The notes: generated by a model from the letters alone, not told the origin. A stretch of DNA of 64,000 nt from JAYUDN01 sp043769645 (GCA_043769645.1 JAYVJC010000042.1:1-64000); one strand, 5' to 3'; shown: positions 20,881-31,253, counted from the stretch's first letter. Numbers and translations: made by a program.

Positions 20881-21786
20881 ATGTCTGATATAATCTCACC
20901 CATAGATACTGGAATTGAAGGAGTTGATAATGTGCGGGAGGTAGTTCCTTTCCCCTGGTTTTTCAGGCAAAATATCAGCAACATAAAATGACGTGTAGAT
21001 GATCCTTTGGGGATAGGTCTCGAAATACAAAAGAAGAAGCTAAAACATATATTAAAAGATGGTTTTAATATAGATGTAGCTTCTTTGTCTGATCAGGAAG
21101 TTCAGGATATAAGTATACTATTTCACTTTTTACTACAGAGAGTAGTCCATGCTCAGATTCAGTTTTGAGGTCTACAGAATGAAAAGAAGCAACAAAAAAT
21201 ACCAAGAATTGGAAGATCGAGTATCGTTTGGCATGATATGGCTCATTGTGCCGCTCGATACATACTCGACCCGGAAAATAGTATGAAAGACCCTTCTCGA
21301 TTTACTCCTACTCCTCTAAAGTATAGATACAACTGATACGCAGAACACTATGATGCTCTTGTGGAAGAACTCTATGCAACACTGTGGATGGGATCTGGCG
21401 TATGAAGATGAAAGAATTTATATATATTTGAGATGTTACGCGAACATCCTGAAATAACATGAGAGTCAATTTATAAGATATATATTGAAAAGTGTTTATG
21501 AGGAATTCGTGAATTTAAGGTAGGTATGAATCTTCTAGAGAATCTTGTTGATGCTTTTAGTCTCGGATATATAGAGCTCCCTTTTCGTACAAATAGAAAA
21601 AATATAGTCAATCATCTCAGGGAAAGAATTCGTAATGATCATTTCGAGAAATTACAAATACTTCTTGCGGATATATATAAAGATCGTGATAATCCTCGTG
21701 TTTTATTTGATCTTTTTTATAGAGAAATGAAACCTTTAATCGAGCAACTCAAGAGAAGAAAAGTGTACAGATGTTTGGAAAGATAA
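20881..21786 (+). CDS. Hypothetical protein, co-transcribed with pilB
   Basis: 301 residues, starting 6 bases after pilB. Contains SIVWHDMAHCAARYIL, then YAEHYDALVEELYATLWMG. The HD-M-H spacing recalls metal-binding helices, but I cannot assign it. Nine or more glycines are TGA. Its position suggests a link to pilus function, by context only. Confidence 0.6.
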
Positions 21787-21843
21787 TGCTAAAAGTATAG
21801 GCTTTATATCAAGGTAATAAGTAAGAATAAAAACTTTCTAGAT

Positions 21844-21872
21844 TTGACAAGAAGAAGAAGAAGTAGTAAAAT
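21844..21872 (+). promoter_or_regulatory. Sigma70-type promoter of the TGA-terminated small gene
   Basis: TTGACA (21844-21849), 17 bases, TAAAAT (21867-21872): nearly perfect consensus and better than anything before host genes in this window. Confidence 0.65.
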
Positions 21873-21879
21873 AATTTTG

Positions 21880-21907
21880 TCAGCCCATCATGGCTGAGGG
21901 TTATTTT
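21880..21907 (+). terminator. Hairpin with T-tract just after the promoter
   Basis: TCAGCC / GGCTGA stem with a 6-base loop, then GGG-TTATTTTTT. It lies between the promoter and the ATG at 21965, so it could be a leader attenuator of this gene or the terminator of the gene ending at 21786. Confidence 0.55.
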
Positions 21908-21964
21908 TTCATAAACAATTCCTCGACCAGATAGACTGTGTTGGGGGGATCTGGAGATCGCATC

Positions 21965-22336
21965 ATGACGACAGCAAATATGGGTTTCAAGTTTCACGTT
22001 TCCACAGCAGTAAGGGCTATGACTGCGGGTGTGATTTTCACACTAGTAGCGCTCATCATCCTGTTTATGCTTTACTTCAGTGTCCATCTGGACCCTGAGG
22101 AAACACGAAACCCTGTGTTCCTTCTTTTAGCTTTCATCGCGTTGTTCGTTATACCAATGACGATACTCGGTGTGACCTACAAAATCCTCCGAGAAATGGT
22201 CTCGGAAAAAAATGAAGAAAACCGCCAGATAGACCTGACAACGGCAATGGGTGCCATAACAACCTTTGCCATATACTGTCCTACGGTTTATGGGATTGCC
22301 ATCTTCATCGCCTTTCAAGCATCCAAGAGATGCTGA
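21965..22336 (+). CDS. Three-helix membrane protein, probable import ending in TGA
   Basis: 123 residues if TGA (22334-22336) is the stop. Three hydrophobic segments (GVIFTLVALIILFMLYF, FLLLAFIALFVIPMTILGV, TFAIYCPTVYGIAIFIAF). GGAG lies 8 bases before ATG. The strong terminator follows 22 bases after the TGA, as expected if TGA is the true stop. Under the host code translation would run into the hairpin to TAG 22394-22396, adding about 20 residues. No other in-frame TGA. I infer transfer from a standard-code donor. Function unknown. Confidence 0.55.
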   Translation: MTTANMGFKFHVSTAVRAMTAGVIFTLVALIILFMLYFSVHLDPEETRNPVFLLLAFIALFVIPMTILGVTYKILREMVSEKNEENRQIDLTTAMGAITTFAIYCPTVYGIAIFIAFQASKRC

Positions 22337-22357
22337 CGATTTTCCCCCAACCCACGA

Positions 22358-22395
22358 AGCTCCCGCCTGTTCACAGGCGGGGCTTTGCCTTTTTA
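22358..22395 (+). terminator. GC-rich terminator of the small membrane-protein gene
   Basis: Stem CCCGCCTGT / ACAGGCGGG extended by AGC / GCT, followed by TTGCCTTTTT. More GC-rich than the usual host terminators. Confidence 0.85.
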
Positions 22396-22448
22396 GTAAG
22401 TTGAAGATTATGAATTATATCCATTTTCTCTCTACTATAAGGTGCCTG

Positions 22449-22561
22449 CTATAATCTATCTGCTCTCATTTTTTATCTTTTCGTTTTTATCTTTTATCTG
22501 GACTCACCTATTCCACCGTCACACTCTTCGCGAGGTTGCGAGGCTTGTCGACGTCTCGGCC
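22449..22561 (-). pseudogene. Duplicated 3' end of glmS (first direct repeat)
   Basis: About 113 bases nearly identical to 23273-23385. It encodes GRDVDKPRNLAKSVTVE and the TAG (22508-22510), exactly the last 17 codons of glmS, plus the same downstream T-rich flank. It has no start and no rest of the gene. Together with the real glmS end it brackets the toxin-antitoxin pair. Confidence 0.85.
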
Positions 22562-22576
22562 CGAGGGTTTACAAAT

Positions 22577-22867
22577 TTATTTCTTCTCGACAAGACGTCA
22601 TTCCGTCCATTTTTTTGCGAGAGAAATCAGAATAGTCTGGTAGGGGATAGCATCTTCTTTTGCCTGTTTTTTCAGACTCGCGAGTATGGATACTGGCATC
22701 TTCAGTGAGATGGCTTGCCTGGCTTCGGGTTCTCTATCTTCGAATTTTGCTTTCTGAAAAGCATCGACAAGAGCCTGCTCTTCGAGGGTATCCACTGATG
22801 AACCAAACTTCCCCTCTAACATGAGATCTTCGAGTTCAGTATAGTAGGAGTATGGTTTTGCTGGCAT
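22577..22867 (-). CDS. Ribbon-helix-helix antitoxin (CopG/BrnA-like)
   Basis: 96 residues. The C-terminal half AISLKMPVSILASLKKQAKE plus IPYQTILISLAKKW is the typical RHH DNA-binding and antitoxin region, ending in EGRLVEKK where the Gly is TGA (22598-22600). Relatives have a glycine at the same place in my memory of the family. It begins 10 bases after the toxin gene ends. Expected to neutralise the toxin and repress the operon. Confidence 0.85.
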
Positions 22868-22877
22868 AGAGGAAAAA

Positions 22878-23141
22878 TTAGAGAAATAATCTGGTAGCTA
22901 CTCGGCTTCGGTAGGCGGTCTTGAGAAAGTATCATCATTCGATAGGAACACAGGGGACCATGCACACATACCCGCCAATATCAACATAGAGTATTTTCTG
23001 ATGAGGATATTTCTCAGAATCAGGATGATTACGGATGGCAAGAAGTCATCCATCATTGATGGCATCTTGTATGCGGGAGAATGAAATATGGTGTTTCTCT
23101 TGTACAAGAGAATCTTTTTCATCCGACCAAAGTAATATCAT
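22878..23141 (-). CDS. BrnT-like toxin of a type II toxin-antitoxin pair
   Basis: 87 residues. WSDEKDSLVQEKHHISFSRI, KYPHQKILYVDIGGYVCMVP and FLKTAYRSRVATRLF fit the small RelE-fold/BrnT-like toxin family commonly paired with GRLVEKK-ending RHH antitoxins. The IEGG and DGG glycines use TGA, so it is adapted to the host code and is not a recent arrival from a standard-code genome. Expected to be a ribonuclease that acts when the antitoxin is lost. Confidence 0.85.
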
Positions 23142-23272
23142 ATACTGAGTATATACTATATATATTCTAAATCAACTTTTTTACTAGAAATTCTGAATTC
23201 CATTTATATGAATTATCTATGATCAATGACTTTTATCAATTCCTGTCTTATTTCTCTTCTATTTCCTATCTA

Positions 23273-23385
23273 CTATAAGCTATCTACTCTCATCTTTCAT
23301 CTTTTCGTTTTTATCTTTTATCTAGACTCTCCTACTCCACCGTCACACTCTTCGCGAGGTTGCGAGGCTTGTCGACATCACGACC
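23273..23385. repeat. Second direct repeat: the genuine glmS 3' end
   Basis: Matches 22449-22561 at roughly 85-90 percent by eye, including the T-rich 3' flank ATCTTTTCGTTTTTATCTTT. The distance between copies is 824 bases, which contain only the toxin-antitoxin genes and short flanks. Confidence 0.85.
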
Positions 23386-25179
23386 GAGCGCGTTAGCGAT
23401 GTGGTACGAGAAGAGTTGCATGATGACGACCTCGAGGAATGGATTGACTTCCGCGAGGTTAGCATCGAAGGTGATAACATCAGTATAGAGACCTTTGTGG
23501 TCATCATCGTCAGCGATAATCCCGAGTACCTTTCCTCCACGAGCCTTGATCTCTTCGACACTGGAGTTATTCTTAGCGACCAGTGGTCCTCCCCCGTTCA
23601 CCATAATGGTCGGGAAGTTCTCATCGATCAGAGCGATCGATCCATGCTTAAGCTCTCAGGAAGAGTACGCTTCCGAGTGGATATAGGTCAGTTCTTTGAG
23701 TTTGAGGGATCCCTCCATCGCGATCGGAAGCTCATGAGAACGACCGAGGTAGAAGAAGTTCGAATACTTCGCATATTTCTCTGCTACAAGACGGATCGCT
23801 TCGGACTCAAGGAGGATCTTCTCCATGGCTTCTGGAAGTTTCGAGAGACCATCGAGCACTTCACGATACTTGCGATAATCAAGTCCTGTCTTCTTTCCGA
23901 GATAGAGGGCGAGGAAGAGAAAACAAGCCACTTGGGCCGTAAATGCCTTCGTCGAGGCCACTCCGACTTCGATACCGGCACGCGTGAAAAGCCCCTGTCC
24001 AGCAGTTCGAGCGATCGCGGAACCTGGGACATTGACTACCCCGAAGACATGACATCATTGTTCTTTCACGATCTTGAGTGAATCAAGGGTATCGATCGTC
24101 TCTCCGGACTGGGAGACGAAGATAAAGAGTTCATCCGAAGTGATGAATTTTTTCTTATACTTGAACTCAGTCGAGACGACCACATCGGTCGGAAGCCCCG
24201 CGAATTCCTCGAGATAGTACTTCCCCATAAGACCTGAGTGATAGCTCGTCCCCGAGGCCACGATCGTAACTCGCTTGATACCAAGCATAGATATATGCTC
24301 GAGGGTATCGGAGTGGAGTTCTGCGGTTTCGAAATTGATACGGCCACGAAAGACATTTTCGAGGACTTCTCGTTGTTCGTGGATTTCCTTCAGCATAAAG
24401 TGAGGAAAGTCCCCAAGTTCTGCTGGCTTCTCAGCATCATCGACCGTATGAAGGGACCGCTCGACCTCGCCATCTCCGGCGACGATTGTATAATCCTCGG
24501 GCGTCATCAGAAATACATCCCCATCCTCGAGGATGATGTAGTCATCGATAAGACCGATCAGGGAACGGTAATCCGAAGAGACAAACCGATCTCCATTTGA
24601 GTTTTCTACGGAGGATTTCTGTCCAAATCCAAGCACCATCGGACTTCCTCGTTTCGTTCCGAATATCCGATCTGGATGTTCTCGATCGATAAATACGAGT
24701 CCATAGGCTCCTTCGATACGTTGTACAAGTACTTTCAAAGTTTCGAGGTGATCTCCGGTAAATATATCTTCATAGAGCTTCGCGACAACTTCGGTATCAG
24801 TTTCTGAATAAAACGTATATCCTTTTTCGAGGAGTTCTTCCTTGAGCTCTCGGTAGTTTTCGATAATGCCGTTGTGGATGACGATAAATCGCTCTGACTG
24901 AGACATATGCGGATGACAGTTTGGTTCCGTGACTCCCCCGTGGGTCGCCCATCTGGTATGACCGACACCGACATGGTACGAGGCAAGATCATAGGTATCA
25001 GCCTTGAGCTTGAGATTCGAAACTTTTCCGACGGATTTGATGAGCGCGAACTCTTTCCTATGATTCACGACACAAATGCCCGCACTATCATACCCACGGT
25101 ATTCGAGACGCTGAAGTCCTGCGAGTATTTCTTTCTCCGCTTGTCCCGGTCTTCCGAGATATCAAAATATTCAGCACAT
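23332..25179 (-). CDS. glmS: Glutamine--fructose-6-phosphate aminotransferase
   Basis: 615 residues, normal length. Makes glucosamine-6-phosphate for peptidoglycan precursors. N-terminal glutaminase domain starts MCGIFGYLG with catalytic Cys2 and both first glycines encoded by TGA; then GHTRWATHGG. Two SIS domains follow (VASGTSYHSGL, VSQSGETIDTLD, ASTKAFTAQ), with the C-terminal DVDKPRNLAKSVTVE. Other TGA glycines occur near 24055 and 23656. The 3' end has been duplicated next to a toxin-antitoxin module. Confidence 0.97.
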
Positions 25180-25391
25180 AGGAGAGAAAGTGAGAAATTA
25201 AAAAGATGCAATAAACTTTTCTATAAGTGATACGCTATCCATCTCCGGTAAGAGAAATGTAAGAATCTTTCTTCACAAACCAGTATAAAAAAATGACCTC
25301 GGAAATCAAAGGAGAAAATAAAATCAAATATTCGTTCCCTTATCCCTAATATTTTCCTATTTCTCTCACTCAATACTTATCGAACAGAAAC

Positions 25392-26591
25392 CTATTGTCA
25401 CTTTACTCGTTCATGAGTCTTCTTCCAATACCACTCTCAGCCAATATCAATCATATCGTCCGTGGGCTCAAAAACACGATCCCGACGTGGTAATCTCACC
25501 AGTGGTTCTGCCTGAATAATGTTTTGGTTTACAAGAGTCCCATTCTCTTTGGAAGATTTCTTTTCCTTAGCGGCACTTTCAAAGAGTGGGTTTGATTTTT
25601 TCGAAGCTTTAGGTCGAATGGGTCAAGGATTTTTATTTTTTTTGATTACAGGTTTTTTAGCACGCTTTCTGGGAATACTCACGGCCTTCTCTTTTTCTTC
25701 TTGAATTCTCTGGGGAACTCCTATCCCACAGAGCGTACAGAAGTCCGTTTTTTTCAGGGAAACATTTCCAAAACACTGCTGACCGATAGACTGAAAATGA
25801 ATGGGCAGAGTTTGCGAAGAAAATTCAACAGAAGCATTGTATGAAATCAAAACGGGCTTGATAGTCGCAAACCAATGAGTAGATACTTGTTGAATGGTGA
25901 GGGCTTCTTGAATTGCAGTACGAAGAGTTACAGAAGATCCCTTCTCAGAAGGTCCATCGAGAGCCTGTAGAAATCTCTCCCGAAGAGGAAGAGATTTCTG
26001 TTTTCCTTCAGGATCAAGAGCGCATATTTCTATGAATTCCTGCTTCTTGATCCTCCCGTTCTTCCCAATATTAATAGTTGATTTTTCTCATCACCTCAGG
26101 CAGAGTGATACTCCATCAAGAGAAATAGGGAGTCAGAGGATGCTTGGAAATTGTGTATTGTAACTTCTAAAAATTGCGGAAACTTCATGTATCCAGTGAG
26201 TATTTTTTCGAAAAATCGCCGATGCTAGAGCTTGTCGTATAGTTTGATTTTTTCCATCATAGTGAAAAACTGTGTCAAGAGTCTGGAGAAATGCGCTCTT
26301 GCTCATGCATTTCTGGAGATGGAGTTCTTCACTTCAGACTTCTCCGCGCTCTTCCTGCCATTTCGAGAGAAGTCGAACCTGCGATCGAATCGTTTGGATA
26401 AGTCGAGGTGCGCCTCAAGACGAGCTTTTGAGAAGTGATTCAAGTTGCCACTGAAGCTGCTTGACTCGCTTCTTATCTTGAGTTTCTAGAACACTTTTTA
26501 CAAGTCACTTCACTTTACTGATACTTAGTACCGTTCATCATAGGGCTAATCTTCTAGAAACCTCTGGTGGTGGGGTATCAAGTTTTCACAT
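25392..26591 (-). CDS. Hypothetical protein with short Cys motif and basic C-terminal tail
   Basis: 399 residues, stop TAG 25392-25394. Helical N-terminal third (VRLLSKWQEERGEV), a middle with SILGLPISLDGVSLCLRGG, a CTLCG pair near residue 265, then a Lys-rich tail (RKRAKKPVIKKNKN). Could bind nucleic acid through the tail, but I recognise no family. Last gene of a three-gene minus-strand operon behind a phosphoribosyltransferase. Confidence 0.6.
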
Positions 26592-26608
26592 TTTTTATAA
26601 AAGTACTA

Positions 26609-26860
26609 TTATTGCCTTGTTGAAGTCTTTACAATTCCTTGGAGAATTTCTTGGACTCGAGCTTTTGTTGTTCACTTAGTTTGTAGCTCTGAAAGTTCGC
26701 TTTGAGTAATAGCAAATTTGTCTACCCAATAGTGTCCACTTTTATCTATATCAAGAAAATTATAGTTTCCATCTATCCAGCAAAGGGTGCGATCCTTTAG
26801 CATTCCTGGTTCACCACTATCAATTTCAGATTCAGCAATATAGATAGAGAAAAAACTCAT
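26609..26860 (-). CDS. Small hypothetical protein
   Basis: 83 residues, beginning MSFFSIYIAESEIDSGEPG. Aromatic middle with CWIDGNYNFLDIDKSGHYW, then a helical end. It starts 9 bases after the phosphoribosyltransferase stop and ends 17 bases before the next gene, so it is part of the same operon. No family recognised. Confidence 0.6.
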
Positions 26861-26869
26861 AAAGAAAAA

Positions 26870-27829
26870 TTAATTTTGATATTGAGTAAAAATTTGTTCT
26901 AGATTCCCTCAGGTTTTTAGAATTGATGCGATATTTATTTCGGGCATCATAGGAGGAAGACTAATGCCCAATGGATTTTGTCAAAGATCAGTTTTTTGAC
27001 TGGCTTCAGGATTGATAAACGAAAGCTTACCTCCCGTCAAGTGTGTCCCACTTGGAAGGCAAAGAATGCGTGAAACCATAGCTGCTGTATGTGCAGATCG
27101 GATATCTCCAGTTCAAATTATAGAGGAAGGTTGAAATTTGCTTTTATCAATTCTAAGACTAATAAACTCTGCTAATCTTTGGAGGTTGTCAAAATTTCCC
27201 TCGGGGGAAAAATTATGTTCAGGAGTGCATATAATTTTCGCAATATTATTTCCAGGTGTTTTTGGGTCCCAGTACTCCTGAGGTTGAAGCACCCAACGTT
27301 TTGATACCCTTTGCACAACATGATCGGCATCTTCAGTACTACTTTCTTTTTGTATAGCCACTCCCCACCTTTGTCCATTTATAGAATGCTGTCCAGCCCA
27401 CTTATCGATTGCGATCTTGGATCTTGCAGAGTCAAACATATCATCAAGAAAGAGTGGCTTCTCTCCTGGTCATCAACCGTTGAGAAATGAAATACAATCA
27501 GCTATATGTACCTCTTTTTGATCTCACTCTCCTTCATACGAAGCGGCATGAAGTACTCCAAATCTCAGGTTTGTAGGTAGTACCCCTTTCCCATATTTTT
27601 CCATCATTGCAAGGATTGGCAACCCTCATCGAGCAACAGCTATAATACTCGTGTATCCTGCATCTTTTATTTGTTCGATGAGAACTCTTGTAAGAGTTTC
27701 ATATTGAGCACTGGAGTATACTTCTTTAGCGACTGGTTTTCCATTTCGATCTAATGATGGAACCACCATGGGTTTTGCATACTTGTAATTTCAACCTGAT
27801 GTATCGAGAGATAAATCTAATCAATTCAT
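26870..27829 (-). CDS. Phosphoribosyltransferase-like protein
   Basis: 319 residues. The N-terminal 150 residues have a type I PRTase core: IIAVARGGLPILAMMEKYG for the flexible-hood strand, RFGVLHAASY, then the PRPP-binding loop PLFLDDMFDSARSKIAI. This resembles xanthine/hypoxanthine-guanine PRTases, but the canonical loop is DDVxDTGxT and here is DDMFDSARS, so the substrate is uncertain. The C-terminal half has GEIRSAHTAAMVSRILCLP-like sequence of unknown role. More than ten glycines are TGA. First gene of a three-gene operon. Confidence 0.7.
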
Positions 27830-27996
27830 AATAAATAATTTTAGTAAATTAACTTCTCGTTAGAATATGTTTTCGTATACTTTTGTCAAATTATTTATTC
27901 TTACGCTGGGAGAAGGCATTATCTTATGAAATTTTTGCATTTTCATTCATTTTCTCTATCCTCATTACATAGATTGTAGTCAATAATTTTCTTGAT

Positions 27997-29370
27997 ATGG
28001 ATACCCTTCGATTTCTTACACCGGAGATGATTACTGATATTCGAAACCGTTTTGATACTCCCGTATTTATCTACTCGGAAAAAATCCTCCGAGAACAAGC
28101 GCGTAAGGTTGTCGGTTTTCCCCATCACTTTGGGATCACGACACGCTACGCGATGAAGACGAGTTCGAATATGAATCTGTTGAAGATTTTTTCGAGTGAA
28201 TGACTCCATATCGATGCCTCGAGCGAGTATGAAGTCTATCGCGCGCTCAAAGCGGGAATATCAGCTTCCCATATCCAGCTCACGGGACAAGAAATGCCAA
28301 AAGATCTGAAGAAAATTGTCGATTTGGGTGTAGAGTTCAATGCGACGAGCCTACATCAACTCGAAAGCTATGGAAAGCTCTTTCCTGATACAAATGCATC
28401 TATCCGAGTGAATCCTGGTATGGGTTCATGAGGTACCAACCGTACCAATGTTGGAGGGCTCGGATCGAGCTTCGGTATCTGGCACGAATACCTCGAAGAA
28501 GTTCTGAGTATCACCAAAAAATATCATCTTACCATCACGAAGCTTCATACCCATATCGGTTCCGGATCAGATCCAGAAGTCTGGAAAAAAGTCGCTAGTA
28601 TGGTCCTCTCGATCGTCGAGAAACTTCCTGATGTCATCACAGTTTCCCTCGGTGGAGGATACAAAATAGCTCGAATGGACTATGAAAAAACTGCAAATCT
28701 TGAGGAAATCGGAACGCACGTAAAAGAGTTATTTTGGGATTTTTTCGAAAAAACTTGACGTAAACTCCATCTCGAAATCGAACCGGGCACCTTTCTCGCC
28801 GCCAATAGTGCCAGTCTCATTACCGAGATCATCGATATCGTCGACACAGGAAAAGATGGTTATACCTTCATCAAGGTGAATGCCGGGATGACCGAAGTCA
28901 CACGTCCTTCGCTCTATGGCGCCCAACACCCGATCATCGTTGTTCCCAGGAGAAATAACTCGGAAGATACTCAAAAACAAGAAAATCGAGGAGAGAAATT
29001 TTTTTCGAAAGGAGTTTACTGAAACAATGTAAATGACTGAGAAATAAATTTTTCTGACGATGAAGTTCGCAGTTTTTCAGAATCTTCCTACATAGTTGTC
29101 GGTCATAACTGCGAAAGTGGTGATATCTTCACTCCCGCCCCTGGAGACCCGGAGTGACTCCTTCCACGGACACTTACTGAAGCGAGAATCGGATATGCAC
29201 TCGTCATCGAATCCGTCGGCTCCTACTGCGCGTCGATGAGTACGCACGGATACAATAGCTTCCCCGAAGCCTGAGAACTCCTCCTTCGAGAAGATGGAAC
29301 TATCGTCGAAATCAGAAAACGCGCGAAGATAGAAGAACTATGGAGGAATGAGATAATGGTAGCAGAATAG
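27997..29370 (+). CDS. lysA: Diaminopimelate decarboxylase
   Basis: 457 residues. PLP enzyme that makes lysine from meso-diaminopimelate. TRYAMKTSSN carries the PLP lysine; later motifs are LHTHIGSG, VSLGGGYK, IEPGTFLAANS, CESGDIFTPAPGDPEG and the second-subunit Cys region. TGA glycines are frequent. Between YGAQHPIIVV and the conserved VVGHNCESGD there are about 30 more residues than usual (Asn/Glu/Ser-rich, with GEINFSDDEV). Lysine synthesis genes are uncommon in reduced genomes of this group; DAP could be scavenged from other cells' walls. Confidence 0.92.
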
Positions 29371-29465
29371 TAATTTTACATTTAGAAGGAAGCTGCTTGT
29401 ATCTCAAAAAAATCTCAACAGAATTTCGTATTGACTTCCCTCCCTTTTTTCATACATTCGAATCT

Positions 29466-29537
29466 ATGAATCACCTCGCTCACATGATTATCATGAAGAT
29501 TTGCTTTTCCCGAGTGGAAGAGAAGTTTTCTATGTAA
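29466..29537 (+). CDS. Putative leader peptide 1
   Basis: 23 codons: MNHLAHMIIMKICFSRVEEK and three more, TAA at 29535-29537. It is Met/Ile-rich near the middle and lies directly before an alternative-hairpin region. Its size and place fit a ribosome-sensing leader, but no expression evidence exists. Confidence 0.45.
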   Translation: MNHLAHMIIMKICFSRVEEKFSM

Positions 29538-29588
29538 TCAAATACAAGAAATCACTCTCAACCACCCGGGAAACTGGGTGGTTTTTTA
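29509..29588 (+). promoter_or_regulatory. Attenuator-like element 1 upstream of aspartokinase
   Basis: Segment 1 CCCGAGTGG (29509-29517, inside leader 1) can pair with segment 2 CCACCCGGG (29562-29570) with one mismatch. Segment 2 can instead pair with segment 3 GGGTGGTT (29576-29583), which forms an intrinsic terminator with a T tail. This is the classic 1:2 versus 2:3 arrangement of amino-acid attenuators. Confidence 0.6.
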
Positions 29589-29601
29589 TTTATTTGAATC
29601 T

Positions 29602-29787
29602 ATGCATTACGAGCTTACTATCATGATTACCAAGAAGACGTATCCACCAAGAGCGGATTTTTGATGAGGAAAGCCTATCAAAACTACCATCCGCTCAAAA
29701 CTGGGCGGATTTTTCTTGGCTCAAGTATTCGGAACGAGCTATCGACTGATCGTCTTCGAGAAGCCTCTAAAAATTCCTTCTTTTTAA
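29602..29787 (+). CDS. Putative leader peptide 2
   Basis: Starts MHYELTIMITKKTYPP: Thr, Ile, Met and Lys, all products of the aspartate pathway, are concentrated in the first 14 codons. Under the host code the tandem TGA at codons 21-22 is read through and the frame runs to TAA 29785-29787 (61 residues), across the hairpins. If those TGA codons still stop here, the leader is 20 residues. This is unresolved. Confidence 0.4.
29651..29715 (+). promoter_or_regulatory. Attenuator-like element 2 upstream of aspartokinase
   Basis: Segment 1 GAGCGGAT (29651-29658) is perfectly complementary to segment 2 ATCCGCTC (29689-29696). Segment 2 also pairs with segment 3 GCGGAT (29705-29710), which is followed by T5 to make a terminator. 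Same design as element 1, repeated about 130 bases downstream. Confidence 0.6.
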
Positions 29788-29804
29788 TTTTTTACTTTTC
29801 TTCT

Positions 29805-31253
29805 ATGCTAACTCGAAACCACTATCAACATCACACTACTCCTCAACCATGAGCCATTCACGTTATCAAAGTCGGTGGCGAAAATGCCTCTGATAATCGC
29901 ACTGCTGAATGGCTCGCTCAGGCACAATCCAGAGGAGAGGATATCGCCGTTGCCATATCGGCTCTCAGAACCAAACCACTCAATACGACCAATGAACTCA
30001 TCGAAGCACGGAATGCCTATAAAAGTGGAGGGATGGGTCTTGCTCTTCCTATTCTAGAAAATCTTTTTCGAGTTCACCTCGATACTCTCAGAGAAGCCAG
30101 TATGTACGATGGTGAACTGGAAGATAAACTGCGCTTATTATTTCAGCAATATTTTCCAGCTAATCTTTCATTTCCTACTGACTTACTCAAACAAGATCCC
30201 GATGTCGCCATGGAACAAAGATTCATCGGATATGGAGAGGTGATGTCCTCTCATGTGCTCCTACATTTACTAAGTACTCACTTTCGAGTGGCAAGTACCC
30301 TTCTGGATCATACCATCGATGCAGGAGAATCTGAGGAGAGAACTCTCTCAAGAATTCTCCGAGATGACGTAGGTTCGAGAGTACATTCGAGTCTCGCGCA
30401 AGGAATCGTCATCGTTCCTGGATACGTTTCTGTCAAAGAAAAAAGTCTTCTCTGAGCATATGGAAGAGGATATACCGATAAAACTGCGGAACGAATGGCA
30501 GTATGACTCAGGAAGTTAGGTCACTCCCCAATTCTCCACATACAGAAACAAGTAGCATTGCTCTCCTCCAATCCGGTTAATATTCCTGGCGTCTTACCTA
30601 TCCATAATATCTCCTACTACTCGGCAGCGGAAATCACAGGTGCCCGCTGAGCCAACGCGAGAGTCCTCAATGAAAATACTATTTCCAAAGAACTCGCAGA
30701 TTACGGTATTCCTATCTGGGTGTACAATCCGTTCGAAATAGATGGACCAAAAACTATCATTTCTCGCCAGGGGAATACGGAGTCAAAGGTGCTCTATGTT
30801 GATAACAGGGATCACGTCAATACTATAACTATTTCAGGTTTTGCTATGTCAGGTCCAGGCCTCCTTGCTCGGCTCACTAGTATTTTTAGCCAAAGATGAA
30901 TATCTGTTGATACAATTTCATCATCAGAAACAGAGGTCACCTTTTCTACCTATGGAAGTATGTCTGAATTCGAAAAAACTTCACTCGCTGAAGTCCTCAA
31001 AACATCTCTCTGAGATGAATATGATGTAGAGGTGAAAAATAACCTATGACTCATATATTGTACTGGAGATAACCTTTCTGGAAACCCTGGACTGCTCGGA
31101 AGAATAGGAGCCATTCTTTCAAATGCTGGTATCGATGTCGAATGTATCTCACAATCCCGTGGACAAAGAGCCGTTACCATAGGAGTCGCGTCTGAGAGGC
31201 TTACCGAATGAACCAATATCCTCCATAGAGAGCTTATCGAAGAAAGAAACTAA
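29805..31253 (+). CDS. Aspartate kinase
   Basis: 482 residues. First step of the aspartate family pathway. AIHVIKVGGENASDNRTAEW is the kinase N terminus (GGE/S-type), then VAISALRTKPLNTTNEL, RFIGYGEVMSSHV, and the substrate loop GAYGRGYTDKTAE. Two C-terminal ACT domains (TISGFAMSGPGLLARLTSIF, NPGLLGRIGAILSNAGIDVE) suggest feedback control by lysine or threonine. Two attenuator-like elements precede it. Many glycines are TGA. The next gene is 42 bases downstream. Confidence 0.93.

Noticed and set aside
29661..29852. 63-codon plus-strand frame starting MMRKAYQN
   Set aside because: It overlaps the attenuator hairpins and enters the aspartokinase frame, whose own ATG at 29805 gives the right N terminus.
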